From assembly GCA_963821235.1 (NCBI GenBank), contig CAWGCS010000001.1, forward strand, positions 806,001-870,000: DNA of 64,000 nt. Direction: 5' to 3'. Position numbers and translations under genes: made by a program. The notes below the pieces were generated by a model. The model made no database searches. It was not told where the DNA came from and worked only from the letters and a program-made list of their open reading frames with translations. This document shows, in pieces, positions 40,704-50,278 of this stretch (position 1 is the stretch's first letter; each line of letters starts with the position of its first letter). The stretch comes from CTSoil-043 sp963821235. GTDB lineage: Bacteria; Chloroflexota; Limnocylindria; Limnocylindrales; CSP1-4.

Positions 40704-42113
40704 TCAGGCGGCCCGGGCGAGGGGTCGATCGCCGGTCGCCGGCCCGATGCGCTGCCCCGCCTGCTCGCGATCGAGAGCGGCCAGCGACGCCTTCAGCTGC
40801 GCATCCCGGGTCGCGGCGATCCCGCCGCTGCCCAGCGTCGCGAAGTCGTCCGGCACGACGATCGAGGCGCCGGTTGGCAGCTCCACGACCTGGTCTGGGA
40901 CCAGCCCCTCCCGCCAGATCGCCCGACCCCTTGGGGTCAGCCAGCGCTCCGTGCCGATGGTCAGGGCGCCCCCGTCCGCGAGCGGGTAGGTGCTGACGAC
41001 CGTGCCGGTCCCGTACGTCTTGACGCCGACGACGACCCCGCGCCCGGCGTCCTGGAGGGCGCCGGTGAGGATCTCGGCCGAGCTCGCGGTCTGGCCGTCG
41101 ACGAGGACCACGAGCGGGATCGTGGTGGCGATCCCCTTGCCGTCGACCTCGTGGGGCGTCTGCTTCCCGCTCCGGTCGACGGACAGGTAGACGACGCCGC
41201 TGGCGAGCAGCTGGCTGGCCACGTCGACCGGCTCGTTGACGTAGCCACCCGGGTTTCCCCGCAGGTCGAGGACGAGCCCCTGGGCGCCGCCGGCGAGCGC
41301 CTCCTCGAGGGCCGTCCGGGTCGCCTTCGCCGCTCCCGAGGAGAAGGACTCGAGCCGCAGCACGACGTCCCGGGTCCCCGGCGCGAAGGCCCACGACACC
41401 ACGGGCAGGACCAGCTTGGCCCGGGTGATGGTGAGCGTCCTGGTGCCGCCGTCGAGCGCTTTGAGCTCGAGGGTCACCTGCGTGCCCTCCAGGCCTCGCA
41501 CCTTGCCGACGACCTCGTCGACCGTCTGCCCGGCGACGGCGACGCCGTCGACGCTGACGATCTGGTCGCCCGGCTTCAGGCCGGCCCGCTCCGCCGGCGT
41601 GTCGCGCAGGACCCGGACGATGACGATGGCGCCATCCTGCTGGTCCAGCACGGCCCCCACCCCGACGAACGTCCCGGAGAGGGAGTCGTCGCGCTCCTTG
41701 ACCTGGTCGGGCGTCAGGTAGCCGGTGTGCCCGCGGTCGTCGAGGCTCTCGGTCATCCCGGCGAGCGCGCCGCGCTCGAGCTTGAGCGCGTCGAGCGCCG
41801 AGGGGTCCACGTAGTGCTGGCTGAGGAGGCCATAGGCCTGGTCGAGGAGGCGCCACTCGGGCGCTCCAGCGGTGGGTGAATAGGATGGCGAGGGCGTCGC
41901 GCCGGCGCCGCCCCCGGCGCCGGCCTGGCCGATCGAGACGCCGAGCGAGAAGACGATGAGGGCGGCGAGGAGGACGGAGACGACCGCCATGACGCGTCGT
42001 CCCCGGGGCGGCGGCGGCGCCACCCATCCCGGCGTCGTCGGGGAGGCAGGGACATCGCGCCCGTCGGGCGCGCGGAGGCGGTCGTCGTCCATGGTGCCCG
42101 AACGATGCACCAT
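40704..42113 (-). CDS. S41-family C-terminal processing peptidase
   Basis: 469 residues: Pro-rich cytoplasmic N-terminus, one membrane segment at about 42-63, a PDZ domain (DTPAERAGLKPGDQIVSVDG) and the Tsp protease core with LVLDLRGNPGGYV, the nucleophile in DGQTASSAEIL and the catalytic Lys in VVGVKTYGTG. It cuts exported proteins near their C-termini. The start could also be the ATG at 42092; neither has a strong ribosome site. It runs 27 bases behind the flavodoxin gene. Confidence 0.9.
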   Translation of the reverse strand: MVHRSGTMDDDRLRAPDGRDVPASPTTPGWVAPPPPRGRRVMAVVSVLLAALIVFSLGVSIGQAGAGGGAGATPSPSYSPTAGAPEWRLLDQAYGLLSQHYVDPSALDALKLERGALAGMTESLDDRGHTGYLTPDQVKERDDSLSGTFVGVGAVLDQQDGAIVIVRVLRDTPAERAGLKPGDQIVSVDGVAVAGQTVDEVVGKVRGLEGTQVTLELKALDGGTRTLTITRAKLVLPVVSWAFAPGTRDVVLRLESFSSGAAKATRTALEEALAGGAQGLVLDLRGNPGGYVNEPVDVASQLLASGVVYLSVDRSGKQTPHEVDGKGIATTIPLVVLVDGQTASSAEILTGALQDAGRGVVVGVKTYGTGTVVSTYPLADGGALTIGTERWLTPRGRAIWREGLVPDQVVELPTGASIVVPDDFATLGSGGIAATRDAQLKASLAALDREQAGQRIGPATGDRPLARAA

Positions 42114-42140
42114 CCGCCCGCAGAACGGGTGGCGGCGCGA

Positions 42141-42659
42141 TCAGGTTTTCTTCACCTCGGGCACGGCGAGCTCGACCGCCACCTGCCGGGCCCAGCGGTC
42201 CACCGCCTCCCGGTCGCGGTGCTCGGTGAAGCTGGACCGGGAGAGCCTGGCGAGGACGCGGAGGCCCGCCGCGAGGTGGTGCGGCTGGAGCGACCCGGCG
42301 AACAGGGCCACGTCGCGGGGGCCGATCCGCTCGATCACGGCCACGAGGTCCCGCGACACCTCGACCGTGGTCCCGACGGGGACCGGCTCCGAGGGGCCGG
42401 ACGCGAAGAGCCACACGGGCATGGACTCCAGCTGCCGCTCGTGGGCGGCCAGGAAGGCATGCGCGCCTGCCATCCACTCCCCGCCGAAGACACTGCAACC
42501 GATGATCGCGGCCCGGTAGGCGCGCAGGTCGCCGACCGCGTCGACGGCCTCCAGGCAGACCTTCAGGCCGGCCGCCGCGAGGACGTCCGCGATGGCGGCC
42601 GCGATCCCCCGCGTCGACTCGTGGCGCGTGGCATAGGCGACGAGCACTTCGTCCGACAT
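42141..42659 (-). CDS. Flavodoxin-domain protein (HemG-like)
   Basis: 172 residues. EVLVAYATRHESTRGIAAAIA is the FMN-binding P-loop of flavodoxin-like proteins, and AAIIGCSVFGGEWMAGAHAF the second loop, as in protoporphyrinogen oxidase HemG and related electron carriers. GGAGGTG 6 bases upstream fixes the ATG. Function as a heme-pathway oxidase or a general flavodoxin cannot be separated from sequence alone. Confidence 0.85.
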   Translation of the reverse strand: MSDEVLVAYATRHESTRGIAAAIADVLAAAGLKVCLEAVDAVGDLRAYRAAIIGCSVFGGEWMAGAHAFLAAHERQLESMPVWLFASGPSEPVPVGTTVEVSRDLVAVIERIGPRDVALFAGSLQPHHLAAGLRVLARLSRSSFTEHRDREAVDRWARQVAVELAVPEVKKT

Positions 42660-42750
42660 CGCAGCACCTCCGCGGGGCAGGATGCGCACCGGCGCACCAC
42701 CGACGGCTTCGCCGCGCGACATCGTCGCACGTGCCGATTCTGGAGGCCCC

Positions 42751-42821
42751 GCCGGCCGCTGTGAAGTGCCAGAGGACCGCGCCGGCCGCTGTGAAGTGCC
42801 GGAGGACCGCGCCGGCCGCGG
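42751..42821. repeat. Tandem 30-bp direct repeat, about 2.3 copies
   Basis: The unit starting GCCGGCCGCTGTGAAGTGCC occurs at 42751-42780 and 42781-42810 with a single mismatch, followed by an 11-base partial third copy. It lies between the divergent flavodoxin gene and the 160-residue unknown gene, in their joint regulatory region. Confidence 0.85.
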
Positions 42822-42954
42822 GACCAACGGCCCCGCGTGGCACCGGCCGTCGCGCCGGGCGGGCCTGCCTGCGCGACGACGCCGGGAAGGTGGCCGGACG
42901 TGTGCTATCGTCGGCCTCCAATCCCGACCTCATGACTAGGAATTCCCAATCGTC

Positions 42955-43437
42955 ATGATCGACCGACCCACGGCCGCCCCGGGCGACCTCCGCCTGCGAC
43001 CGTTGCCTGCCGGCTTCCCAGACTCGGACATCGCCCCACCGGTCGTCGCGGAGTCGGGCGACCCCTTCGCCACCCTGCGGATCCTCCATCTCGTCGCCCG
43101 CATCGAGCGCGGCCGGCCGGCTCGCCTCGACGACCTCGTCGACGCCCTCAACGCGCGCCATCTCGACTGGCTCTTCGACCGCGGCGTCGTCGTCGACGCC
43201 CTCGTCGCCCTGCAGGCGAACTGGCTGGCCGACTACCGGAACGCCTCCGGGTTCGTCCTCGCCGCCAGCGCCTACGGGCCGACGGTGACGATCGAGGACA
43301 CGCCGCGGGTCGATCCGTGGATGGCCGGCCAGGCGGCCCGGGCCGCGGCCGCGTGCCGGGAGCGGCTCGCCGCGTTCGCCCGGCGCGATGGGACCGAATG
43401 GGGGAGCCTCGTCGGCGTCCCCATCGAGAAGGGCTGA
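42955..43437 (+). CDS. Hypothetical protein, 160 residues
   Basis: No family recognised. It is soluble, Ala/Arg/Asp-rich, with helical segments (FATLRILHLVARIERG, DDLVDALNARHLDWLFDRG, AGQAARAAAACRERLAAFAR). AGGAATT lies about 9 bases before the ATG and TATCGT (42906-42911) is a possible -10. Its stop is 25 bases from the stop of the convergent DmpA-type gene. Confidence 0.65.
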   Translation: MIDRPTAAPGDLRLRPLPAGFPDSDIAPPVVAESGDPFATLRILHLVARIERGRPARLDDLVDALNARHLDWLFDRGVVVDALVALQANWLADYRNASGFVLAASAYGPTVTIEDTPRVDPWMAGQAARAAAACRERLAAFARRDGTEWGSLVGVPIEKG

Positions 43438-43462
43438 CCGTCAGGCTGGGAGGGCGGGCACG

Positions 43463-44626
43463 TCAGCCCGCGGCCCTCGGTCCCCGTCCGTAGCGGGCCA
43501 TGATCTCGACCACCCGCTCGCCCTCGAGGCCGTGGGCCGTGATGCCGTCGGCCCCGGCCATCGTCGGGGCGACGAGCAGGGCGTTGACGATCGCCTCCTC
43601 GACCGCCTCGACGGTCGCCTGGAAGAGCGGTGTCATGCGGGCGTCGTCGACCATCCGCACGTCGATGACGAGCCGCGGCTGCGGCTCGCGCGACGCCTCG
43701 GGCAGGCCCCGGTTGCCGGTCGCGAAGGCGACGAACATGTCGCCCGAGCCCGTCGAGGCGATGCCGCCCATCCGGGCGATCCCCAGGCCGGCCCGCTGGG
43801 CCAGCCGCTGGCACTGGTGGGGCAGGAGCGGCGCGTCGGTCGCGACGATCACGATGATCGAGCCGGTGCCCGGCTCCGCCCCACCGGGCCGGCCGGCCGG
43901 CCGGGCCAGGGCGTCGGCGGCGTCCCACGGGCTGGGGACGTCGCTGGTGGGGATCGCCTCGCCGATCGGGACCCCGTCGATCCGCAGGAGCTCGCGGCTC
44001 CCGTAGTTGGCCTGGACGAGGGCGCCCACGGTCCAGCCGCCGGTCTCCTCGGGGACCATCCGGGAGGCCGTCCCGATCCCGCCCTTGAACTCGTGGCAGA
44101 TCATCCCGGTCCCGCCCCCGACCGCGCCTTCGCCGACGGGGCCGCCGGCCGCCCCGTCGAGCGCCGCGTCGAGGTGCTCGGGACGGACGTGGAAGCCGTT
44201 GATGTCGTTGAGGACGCCGTCGAACGTCTCCCCGACCACGGGGAGCGACCAGAACTCGGCCCGCGGCGGGTGGTGGCGGATGGCGTGGGCGATGAGGGCG
44301 TCGCGCACGACGCCGACGGCGTGCGTGTTCGTGATCGCGATCGGGCTGGTCAGGAGCCCGGACTCCCGGATCCACTCGAGGCCAGTGAGCTCGCCGTTCC
44401 CGTTGAGGCGGTGGCAGCCGGCGAAGACAGGCTCGATGAAGGCATCGCCGTCGTGGGGGACGACGACGGTGACGCCGGTCCGGACCGGTCCTTCACCGAT
44501 CACGAGCGGCCCCTCGCCCCCGATGAGCGTGCTGTGTCCGACCCGCACGCCGGCGACGTCGGTGATCGCGTTCAGCGGGCCGGGCTGCAGCCGACCGACG
44601 ACGATCCCGTGCTCTCGTGCGCGCAT
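43463..44626 (-). CDS. P1/S58-family aminopeptidase (DmpA type)
   Basis: 387 residues. TDVAGVRVGHSTL, TNTHAVGVVRDAL, GGGTGMICHEFKGGIGTASR and the C-terminal IASTGSGDMFVAFATGN are diagnostic. These enzymes cleave themselves before a Ser that becomes the N-terminal nucleophile; the Ser in GIGTASR is the candidate. They remove N-terminal residues, often D-amino or beta-amino acids, from peptides. Beta-peptidase activity is of interest because a beta-lysine-forming aminomutase is encoded 3 kb away, but no direct link is shown. Confidence 0.9.
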   Translation of the reverse strand: MRAREHGIVVGRLQPGPLNAITDVAGVRVGHSTLIGGEGPLVIGEGPVRTGVTVVVPHDGDAFIEPVFAGCHRLNGNGELTGLEWIRESGLLTSPIAITNTHAVGVVRDALIAHAIRHHPPRAEFWSLPVVGETFDGVLNDINGFHVRPEHLDAALDGAAGGPVGEGAVGGGTGMICHEFKGGIGTASRMVPEETGGWTVGALVQANYGSRELLRIDGVPIGEAIPTSDVPSPWDAADALARPAGRPGGAEPGTGSIIVIVATDAPLLPHQCQRLAQRAGLGIARMGGIASTGSGDMFVAFATGNRGLPEASREPQPRLVIDVRMVDDARMTPLFQATVEAVEEAIVNALLVAPTMAGADGITAHGLEGERVVEIMARYGRGPRAAG

Positions 44627-44704
44627 GGTGCCCTCATGCTGTCGTGTCCGACGTCGAGTCTACGAGCCTGGGCCCGCCCAAGGTTCACTACCATGATCGC
44701 GCCC

Positions 44705-46144
44705 ATGGCCCCCGCTCGTACCGCTGCCACGCCGCACGCTGTCCTCGAGCGGCTGCCCGCCCTCGATGGCATCGCGCCGGCCGACGCCGCCGATGCCTTC
44801 CGGGACCTGCCCGGCCTCGCCCTCCTGGAGAGCGCGCGGCCCGGCCGGGCCGCGCGCTGGTCCATCCTGACCGCCCAGCCGGTGGCGGTGCTGGAGGGCT
44901 CACCGCCGGGCGACGATCCCTTCGCGGAGGCGCGCGCTGCGCTCGCTCGCCTCGATCGGTCGCCGCTGCCGCCGGGCGCGCCGCCCTTCGCCGGCGGGCT
45001 GGTGGGGCACCTCGGGTACGACCTGGGCCGGCGGTTGGAGCACCTCCCGGCGCAGGCGATCGACGACCAGGGGCTGCCCGACCTGCGGCTGGGCCTGCAC
45101 GCCTGGGCGATCGCCTGGGACGGGCGCGACGGGCGGGCGTTCCTCGCCGGCCGGGCGGTCGACCGAGACGACGGCGCGCTCGAGCGCGCCCTGGCAGGGG
45201 TCCGGGCGCGGGCAGAGGCGGGCGTGCGCGTGCCGCTCCGCGGCGAGGCGCCGTTCCCGCGGCTTGTCTTTCGCTCGGACACCGACCGGCGAGGCTGGGA
45301 GGCCCGGGTGGAGGCGGTGCGGGTCGCGATCGCCGCCGGCGAGCTCTACCAGGCCAACCTGACCCGCCGCCTCGTCGCCGCCTTCACCGCCGACCCGTGG
45401 CCCGTCTTCCGCCGCCTCCGGGCCGGGGAGCCGGCGGCCTTCGCCGCCTACCTCGATCTCGGGATCGCCGCGGGCGGCCCCGTCGGCGCTGCCGCCTCGC
45501 GGCGGGCCATCATCTCGGCGTCGCCCGAGCCGTTCCTCGCCCTCGACGCTGCCGGCGTTGTCCGGACGGACCCGATCAAGGGCACCCGGCCCCGGGGTCG
45601 GACCCGGGCCGAGGACCGCCGTCTCGCCGCCGAGCTGCTCGCCTCGGAGAAGGACCGCGCCGAGAACACGATGATCGTCGACGTCCTGCGCAACGACCTG
45701 GGGCGCGTCTGCCGCCCGGGGAGCGTCCGCGTGCCGCGGCTCTGGCGGCTGGAGCGCACGCCGTCGGTCCAGCACCTCGTGTCGACGGTCGCCGGCCGCC
45801 TGGCTCCAGGCCGCGACGCGTTCGACCTCCTGGCGGCGACCTTCCCCGGCGGCTCCATCACCGGGGCGCCCAAGATCCGGGCGATGGCGCTCATCGAATC
45901 GCTCGAGCCCGTCCGCCGCGGCCCATACTGCGGCGCAGCGCTCTGGGTGGACGGAGGCGGGGCGATGGGCTCTTCGATCCTGATCCGGACCTTCGTCGCG
46001 GACGGGCGGCAGCTGTCGCTCCACGTTGGCGGCGGCATCACCTGGCGGAGCGACCCGGCGGCCGAGTGGGAGGAGACGCGGGCGAAGGCACGCGGGCCGC
46101 TGCGGGCGATCGGGGCCACCGTGGATGGAGAGGCGGTCGGATGA
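44705..46144 (+). CDS. pabB: Aminodeoxychorismate synthase component I
   Basis: 479 residues of the TrpE/PabB chorismate-binding fold: ISASPEPFLALDAAG, DPIKGTRPRG (the Lys of PabB-type enzymes), ENTMIVDVLRNDLGRV and FPGGSITGAPKIRAM. It makes 4-amino-4-deoxychorismate for folate; PabC follows with overlapping codons, which settles PabB over TrpE. The glutaminase PabA is not in view. An ATG at 44693, in frame, is possible; TACCAT (44689-44694) as a -10 would favour the later ATG and a short or absent leader. Confidence 0.92.
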   Translation: MAPARTAATPHAVLERLPALDGIAPADAADAFRDLPGLALLESARPGRAARWSILTAQPVAVLEGSPPGDDPFAEARAALARLDRSPLPPGAPPFAGGLVGHLGYDLGRRLEHLPAQAIDDQGLPDLRLGLHAWAIAWDGRDGRAFLAGRAVDRDDGALERALAGVRARAEAGVRVPLRGEAPFPRLVFRSDTDRRGWEARVEAVRVAIAAGELYQANLTRRLVAAFTADPWPVFRRLRAGEPAAFAAYLDLGIAAGGPVGAAASRRAIISASPEPFLALDAAGVVRTDPIKGTRPRGRTRAEDRRLAAELLASEKDRAENTMIVDVLRNDLGRVCRPGSVRVPRLWRLERTPSVQHLVSTVAGRLAPGRDAFDLLAATFPGGSITGAPKIRAMALIESLEPVRRGPYCGAALWVDGGGAMGSSILIRTFVADGRQLSLHVGGGITWRSDPAAEWEETRAKARGPLRAIGATVDGEAVG

Positions 46145-47064
46145 TCGAGACGGGTCGCGAGGTGCCGGCGCCGCACGACGCGGGCAGGTCGGTCGCATGG
46201 GTCGACGGGTCGCTCGTCGCCGCGACGCGGCCGGTGCTGCTCGTCGGCGACCGGGGCTTCCAGCTGGGCGACGGGGTCTTCGAGACACTGCGCGTCCGGC
46301 GAGGCGTCGCCATCGAGCTCGGCCTGCACCTGGCGCGCCTCCGCGAGGGGCTCGGCGTCCTGGCGATCCCCGTACCGTGGTCGGACGAGCAGCTGGATGC
46401 GGCGATCGCCGCGGTGGTGGCCGAGAACGCGCCCGTCGACGCGACGGTGCGGATCACCGTCACGCGCGGTGCCCCGGCAGCTCGCGGGCTGCTCCCGGGG
46501 GGCTGGCGCGGCCTGCGTCCGACCGTCGCGGTCCAGGCCTGGCCGCACGTGCCCCCCGCCGTCGAGCTGCTGCGACGGGGCGTCCGCCTCATCACCTGGA
46601 GCGGTCGGCGCGATCCGGGACACCCGCTCGCGGCCGTCAAGACCATCTCGCGCGCGGATCACGTCCATGCGAAGCTGGAGGCGGAGCGCGCCGGGGCCGA
46701 CGACGCGCTCACCCTGACGCTCGACGGGCACGTTGCGGAGGCGACCACGTCGAACCTGGCGATCCTCGCGGCGGGCCGGCTCCTGACGCCGCCCCTCGCC
46801 GCGGGGATCCTGGCCGGCACGACCCGCGACTGGCTCCTCCGCCCGGAGGGTGCCGCGTCGCTCGCGCTGCCCGCAGCGGAGGCATGGCTGACGCCGGCGG
46901 ACGTGATGGCGGCCGACGAGGTCCTCCTCTGCTCGTCGGTGGCGGGCGCGCTCCCGGTCGTCAGCCTCGACGGCGTCGCGATCACCGGCGGCATCCCTGG
47001 TCCGTGGGCGCGCCGCCTCCGCGAGGCGCGCGAGGCCTGGATCGTGGCCGCCTCCGGCGGCTGA
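46141..47064 (+). CDS. pabC: Aminodeoxychorismate lyase (class IV PLP)
   Basis: 307 residues of the class IV aminotransferase fold: GDRGFQLGDGVFETLRV, the PLP lysine in AAVKTISRADHVHAK, and HVAEATTSNLAIL binding the cofactor phosphate. It releases 4-aminobenzoate and pyruvate from the PabB product. Its ATG overlaps the pabB stop (ATGA). A D-amino acid or branched-chain transaminase is the alternative by fold, but context favours PabC. Confidence 0.9.
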   Translation: MIETGREVPAPHDAGRSVAWVDGSLVAATRPVLLVGDRGFQLGDGVFETLRVRRGVAIELGLHLARLREGLGVLAIPVPWSDEQLDAAIAAVVAENAPVDATVRITVTRGAPAARGLLPGGWRGLRPTVAVQAWPHVPPAVELLRRGVRLITWSGRRDPGHPLAAVKTISRADHVHAKLEAERAGADDALTLTLDGHVAEATTSNLAILAAGRLLTPPLAAGILAGTTRDWLLRPEGAASLALPAAEAWLTPADVMAADEVLLCSSVAGALPVVSLDGVAITGGIPGPWARRLREAREAWIVAASGG

Positions 47065-47191
47065 CCCTGGCCATGGATGCGGGCCCGATGACGATCCGCC
47101 GCCGCGTCGGGCCGACCCGGGCGCCGTGTCCGCGCGCCGCCGCGTGGGCCCGACCCGGGCGCGAGCGGGTCGGCGCCCCTAGACTCCGGGG

Positions 47192-47740
47192 ATGACCCGC
47201 GACGAGCTCATCGAGCAGACGAAGCGCCTCATCGCCGAGGGCGAGCGCCTCGAAGCGGCACCGTCCATCGGGGCCCTCCGCCTGTGGCTCCAGCTGTCGG
47301 ACGACACCCTGGCCGCGGCGTGGGGGAGCATGGACCGGTACCACCTGGCCTGGCTGGCGGTCGGCAAGCCGCGGGACGTGGTCCGGGGCCGTCCGATGAC
47401 GCCCGACGAGGAGGCCGCCTACGTCGCCGAGGTGGCGCAGCAGAAGACGGCCGCACTCCGGATGAGCCTCGACGCCGTCGAACGCCAGAAGATGCCGTTC
47501 CGCGGCGAGACCGGGGGCTTCGGGGCGGGCCAGGGGATGGGTGCCCTGCCGGGCCGCGAGCGGGAAGCGACCCCGGCGGCCGCGGAATCGGGAGGCGCCG
47601 GCGGCCGCGCCCGGTTCGACGTTCCGCCCGAGGTCGACGAGCTGGCGGCTCGCGTCCGCGAGGCCCGCGAGGAAGCCGCCCGCCACGACGCCGGCGCCCA
47701 CCGGCTCCGGGCGCCCCGCCCGGAGCGGATGCAGCGATGA
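47192..47740 (+). CDS. Hypothetical protein, 182 residues
   Basis: No family recognised. The N-terminal half is helical with several Trp (LRLWLQLSDDTLAAAWGSMD, YHLAWLAVGK); the middle is Gly-rich (GGFGAGQGMGAL) and the C-terminus is charged and helical. TAGACT (47180-47185) ends 6 bases before the ATG, so the mRNA is probably leaderless. The DUF885 peptidase gene begins 46 bases after its stop and is likely cotranscribed. Confidence 0.65.
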   Translation: MTRDELIEQTKRLIAEGERLEAAPSIGALRLWLQLSDDTLAAAWGSMDRYHLAWLAVGKPRDVVRGRPMTPDEEAAYVAEVAQQKTAALRMSLDAVERQKMPFRGETGGFGAGQGMGALPGREREATPAAAESGGAGGRARFDVPPEVDELAARVREAREEAARHDAGAHRLRAPRPERMQR

Positions 47741-47786
47741 GGTGTCGCCGGAGCGCGGCCCGGAGCGTGGCGTGGAGGGGGCGCCG

Positions 47787-49076
47787 ATGACCGCCGCGCG
47801 CACGCCGGCCGTCGGTGGCGAGCGGGAGGTCCCCGTCCCCGATCCCGTCGCCCGGGAGTACCTCCTCCTCGTCCTGCGCCTCGACCAGCGCGTCGCCGGG
47901 CTCGTCGACGGCTACTTCGGACCCGCGGACCTCAAGGCGCAGGTCGACCTGGAGCAGCTGCGCTCGCCGGAGCGCCTGGCGGACGACGCCGCCGCGCTGC
48001 GGGCACGGGTGGCCCTCGACGTGGGGGAGGCCGATCGCCGGCGCTGGCTCGACGTCCAGCTCCTCGCCCTCGAGACCCAGGCGCGGGCGCTGGCCGGCGA
48101 CGCCCTTCCCTACCTGGAGCACGTGACGGCCTGCTTCGACCTCCGCCCGGAGCGCACGCCCGAGGCGGTCTTCGACGGGGCGGCGGCGGACCTCGAGGAC
48201 CTGCTCCCGGGCGACGGCCCGCTCTCCGCCCGCCTCGCCGCCTGGGACGAGCGGTTCACGATTCCCGTCGAGCGCGTCAGGGGAGTCGTGGACGCGCTTC
48301 TGCCCGGATTCCGACGCCGGTCGGAGGCGCTCTTCGGCCTGCCGCCGGGCGAGGGGCTGGCCGTCTCGCTGGTGCGCGACCAGCCCTGGAGCGGCTACAA
48401 CTGGTACGACGGCGGCCTGCGCAGCCGCGTCGACCTGAACACGGACCTGCCGATCCGGGCAGCCGACCTCCTCGCCGTGCTCCCCCACGAGACGTATCCC
48501 GGCCACCACCTCGAGCACGCCTGGCACGAGGCGCACCTCGTCGACGGCCTGGGCCGGATGGAGGCCAGCGTCCTGGCGATCAACGCGCCCGAATGCCTCC
48601 TCTCCGAGGGCCTCGCCGATCTCGGCAAGCGGTTCGCCGTCCCGCCCGGCGAGGAAGCCGACCTCCTGGTCGACGTGTACCGCCTGGCCGGGCTGCCCGT
48701 GGCTGGCGATGCGCCCGCGGCGCGCGAGACGGCCGGCCGCCAGGTCGCCATCTCGCGGGCCCTGGCCGCGGTCCGCGGCGTGGCCGGGAATGCCGCCCTC
48801 CTGCTCCACGCCGACGAGGCGCCGCGCGAGGAGGTCCTCGCCTACCTGGAACGGCGGCTCCTCTCCACGCCGGATCGCGCCGCGAAGCGCCTCGAGTTCA
48901 TCTCCCATCCCCTGTGGCGGACGTACGTCTTCGTCTACTTCGAAGGAGAGCGACTCCTGCGGCGCTGGCTCGAGCTTGTGCCGCCGCCGGAGCAGGCGGC
49001 CCGCTTCCGGCGGCTGCTGACCGAGCAGCTGACGCCCGGGGCGGTGGCCGAGGAGATCGAGGCGGGCCGAGCGTAG
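47787..49076 (+). CDS. DUF885-like metallopeptidase
   Basis: 429 residues with the HETYPGHHLEHAW motif, matching the HExxPGHH zinc-site pattern of DUF885 proteins, and a later ECLLSEGLADL carrying a candidate third ligand. There is no signal peptide. Members are putative carboxypeptidase-like zinc enzymes with poorly known substrates. GGAGGGG 6 bases upstream fixes the ATG, correcting a longer open frame that begins within the preceding gene. Confidence 0.82.
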   Translation: MTAARTPAVGGEREVPVPDPVAREYLLLVLRLDQRVAGLVDGYFGPADLKAQVDLEQLRSPERLADDAAALRARVALDVGEADRRRWLDVQLLALETQARALAGDALPYLEHVTACFDLRPERTPEAVFDGAAADLEDLLPGDGPLSARLAAWDERFTIPVERVRGVVDALLPGFRRRSEALFGLPPGEGLAVSLVRDQPWSGYNWYDGGLRSRVDLNTDLPIRAADLLAVLPHETYPGHHLEHAWHEAHLVDGLGRMEASVLAINAPECLLSEGLADLGKRFAVPPGEEADLLVDVYRLAGLPVAGDAPAARETAGRQVAISRALAAVRGVAGNAALLLHADEAPREEVLAYLERRLLSTPDRAAKRLEFISHPLWRTYVFVYFEGERLLRRWLELVPPPEQAARFRRLLTEQLTPGAVAEEIEAGRA

Positions 49077-49166
49077 CCCGTCGGAGCGCCCCGGCGCGCC
49101 CGAGCCGAGACCCTCCCGCGCGGCCACGGGTCCGCCGGGGGGAGGCCACGAGCGTTCGCCGGGCCG

Positions 49167-49727
49167 TCAGCCGCCGATCGATCGGGCCAGCAGGACCCGG
49201 TCCTCGCCGCGGCCGTCCCAGTCGGCGAAGGCCGGGAGGCCGTAGATGCGGGAGCTGCCAGGGCCGTCCTGCGGCTCGAAGCCGAGCGCGGTGAAGAACG
49301 CGACGGCGATCCGGTCGTCGGGTCGGCAAGTGGCCGTCACCGTCGCCGCTCCGGCCCCTCCGAGCTGGGCCGCGAAGCGCTCCACGAGGTCGCGGCCGAT
49401 GCCCCGGCGGCGGAACTCGGGATCGACCGCGACCAGGTGGAGGGTGGCCTCCGCCGGCCGGTCCGCCGACCGGAACCCCACGAGGATCCCGAGCGGCCGG
49501 CGGTCCCCCGTCGCCTCGGCCAGCCAGGACGTCCCGGCGAAGTGGCGGAACCACGTCCGGCCGGGGCCGCCGCGGCCCGAGCGCACCTCGCGCCAGTCGC
49601 CGAGGCGAGGCTCGAGGCGGGCGAAGTCGTCCTCGACGACGTGGCGCGCGTCATGCGGCGGCGCGGGCCGGCGAGGAGTCGGTGGGACCTGGGGCAGCCA
49701 GTGGTCCAGGTTCGGGAAGTCGGGCAT
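49167..49727 (-). CDS. GNAT-family N-acetyltransferase
   Basis: 186 residues. LHLVAVDPEFRRRGIGRDLV is the acetyl-CoA pyrophosphate-binding motif A, and AVAFFTALGFEPQ motif B. The substrate is unknown. Its ATG overlaps the stop of the upstream membrane-protein gene by one base (TGATG). Confidence 0.85.
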   Translation of the reverse strand: MPDFPNLDHWLPQVPPTPRRPAPPHDARHVVEDDFARLEPRLGDWREVRSGRGGPGRTWFRHFAGTSWLAEATGDRRPLGILVGFRSADRPAEATLHLVAVDPEFRRRGIGRDLVERFAAQLGGAGAATVTATCRPDDRIAVAFFTALGFEPQDGPGSSRIYGLPAFADWDGRGEDRVLLARSIGG

Positions 49728-50278
49728 CAGCGGGATCCTGCCAGCGCGCCGGCCGTCGCGCCGGCCACCTGGAGGGGGACGAGGAACCCGTAGACCTGGG
49801 CCAGGTAGTCGAGCGGCCCCAGGTACATGCCGGAGAGCGCCCAGTCGGCACCGATCGCAGCGGCAAGGGCAAGGAGCGCCAGCCCGACCGCGCCCGCCCG
49901 CCGGGCGGCCGGCGTGATGGACGCCCCGGCCCCCTCGGCGACAGCCAGCCCGGCGGCGATGCCGAGCGTGACGGCCACCATCACGAGGCCGGCGGTCCAG
50001 AGCAGCAAGACCGCCGCCGCCAGGTGGACGGCGGCACCGACGGCCGCCGCGGCGGCACCGAGCCCGAACCCCCGGCCGGGGGTTCCGCGGCCGGCGGCCG
50101 GCTGCGCGGTGGCCTGGCGAGCCGACGCCAGCGCCGCCGCTCCCGCCTGTGGCGGCCTCGCATCCGAGGCGGCCTGGGCGAACCGCTCGGAGGGAGCGCG
50201 CTCGAGGAGGCGCCTGGGGGGCGGGTCGCCGGTCGCGCGTGCGACGCGCGCCGTCGGATCGTCGGGAGGATCGGTCAC
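49727..50278 (-). CDS. Membrane protein with long disordered N-terminus, unknown
   Basis: 183 residues: the first 70 are Pro/Ala/Arg-rich and likely disordered, followed by four predicted helices (FGLGAAAAAVGAAVHLAA, VMVAVTLGIAAGLAVA, VGLALLALAAAIGADWAL, YLAQVYGFLVPLQVAG). The GTG start lies 6 bases after TACGAT (50285-50290), predicting a leaderless mRNA. It is cotranscribed with the acetyltransferase. Confidence 0.7.
   Translation of the reverse strand: MTDPPDDPTARVARATGDPPPRRLLERAPSERFAQAASDARPPQAGAAALASARQATAQPAAGRGTPGRGFGLGAAAAAVGAAVHLAAAVLLLWTAGLVMVAVTLGIAAGLAVAEGAGASITPAARRAGAVGLALLALAAAIGADWALSGMYLGPLDYLAQVYGFLVPLQVAGATAGALAGSR

Noticed and set aside
42751..42821. CRISPR array
   Set aside because: The repeats are directly tandem with no spacers, and no cas genes are present.
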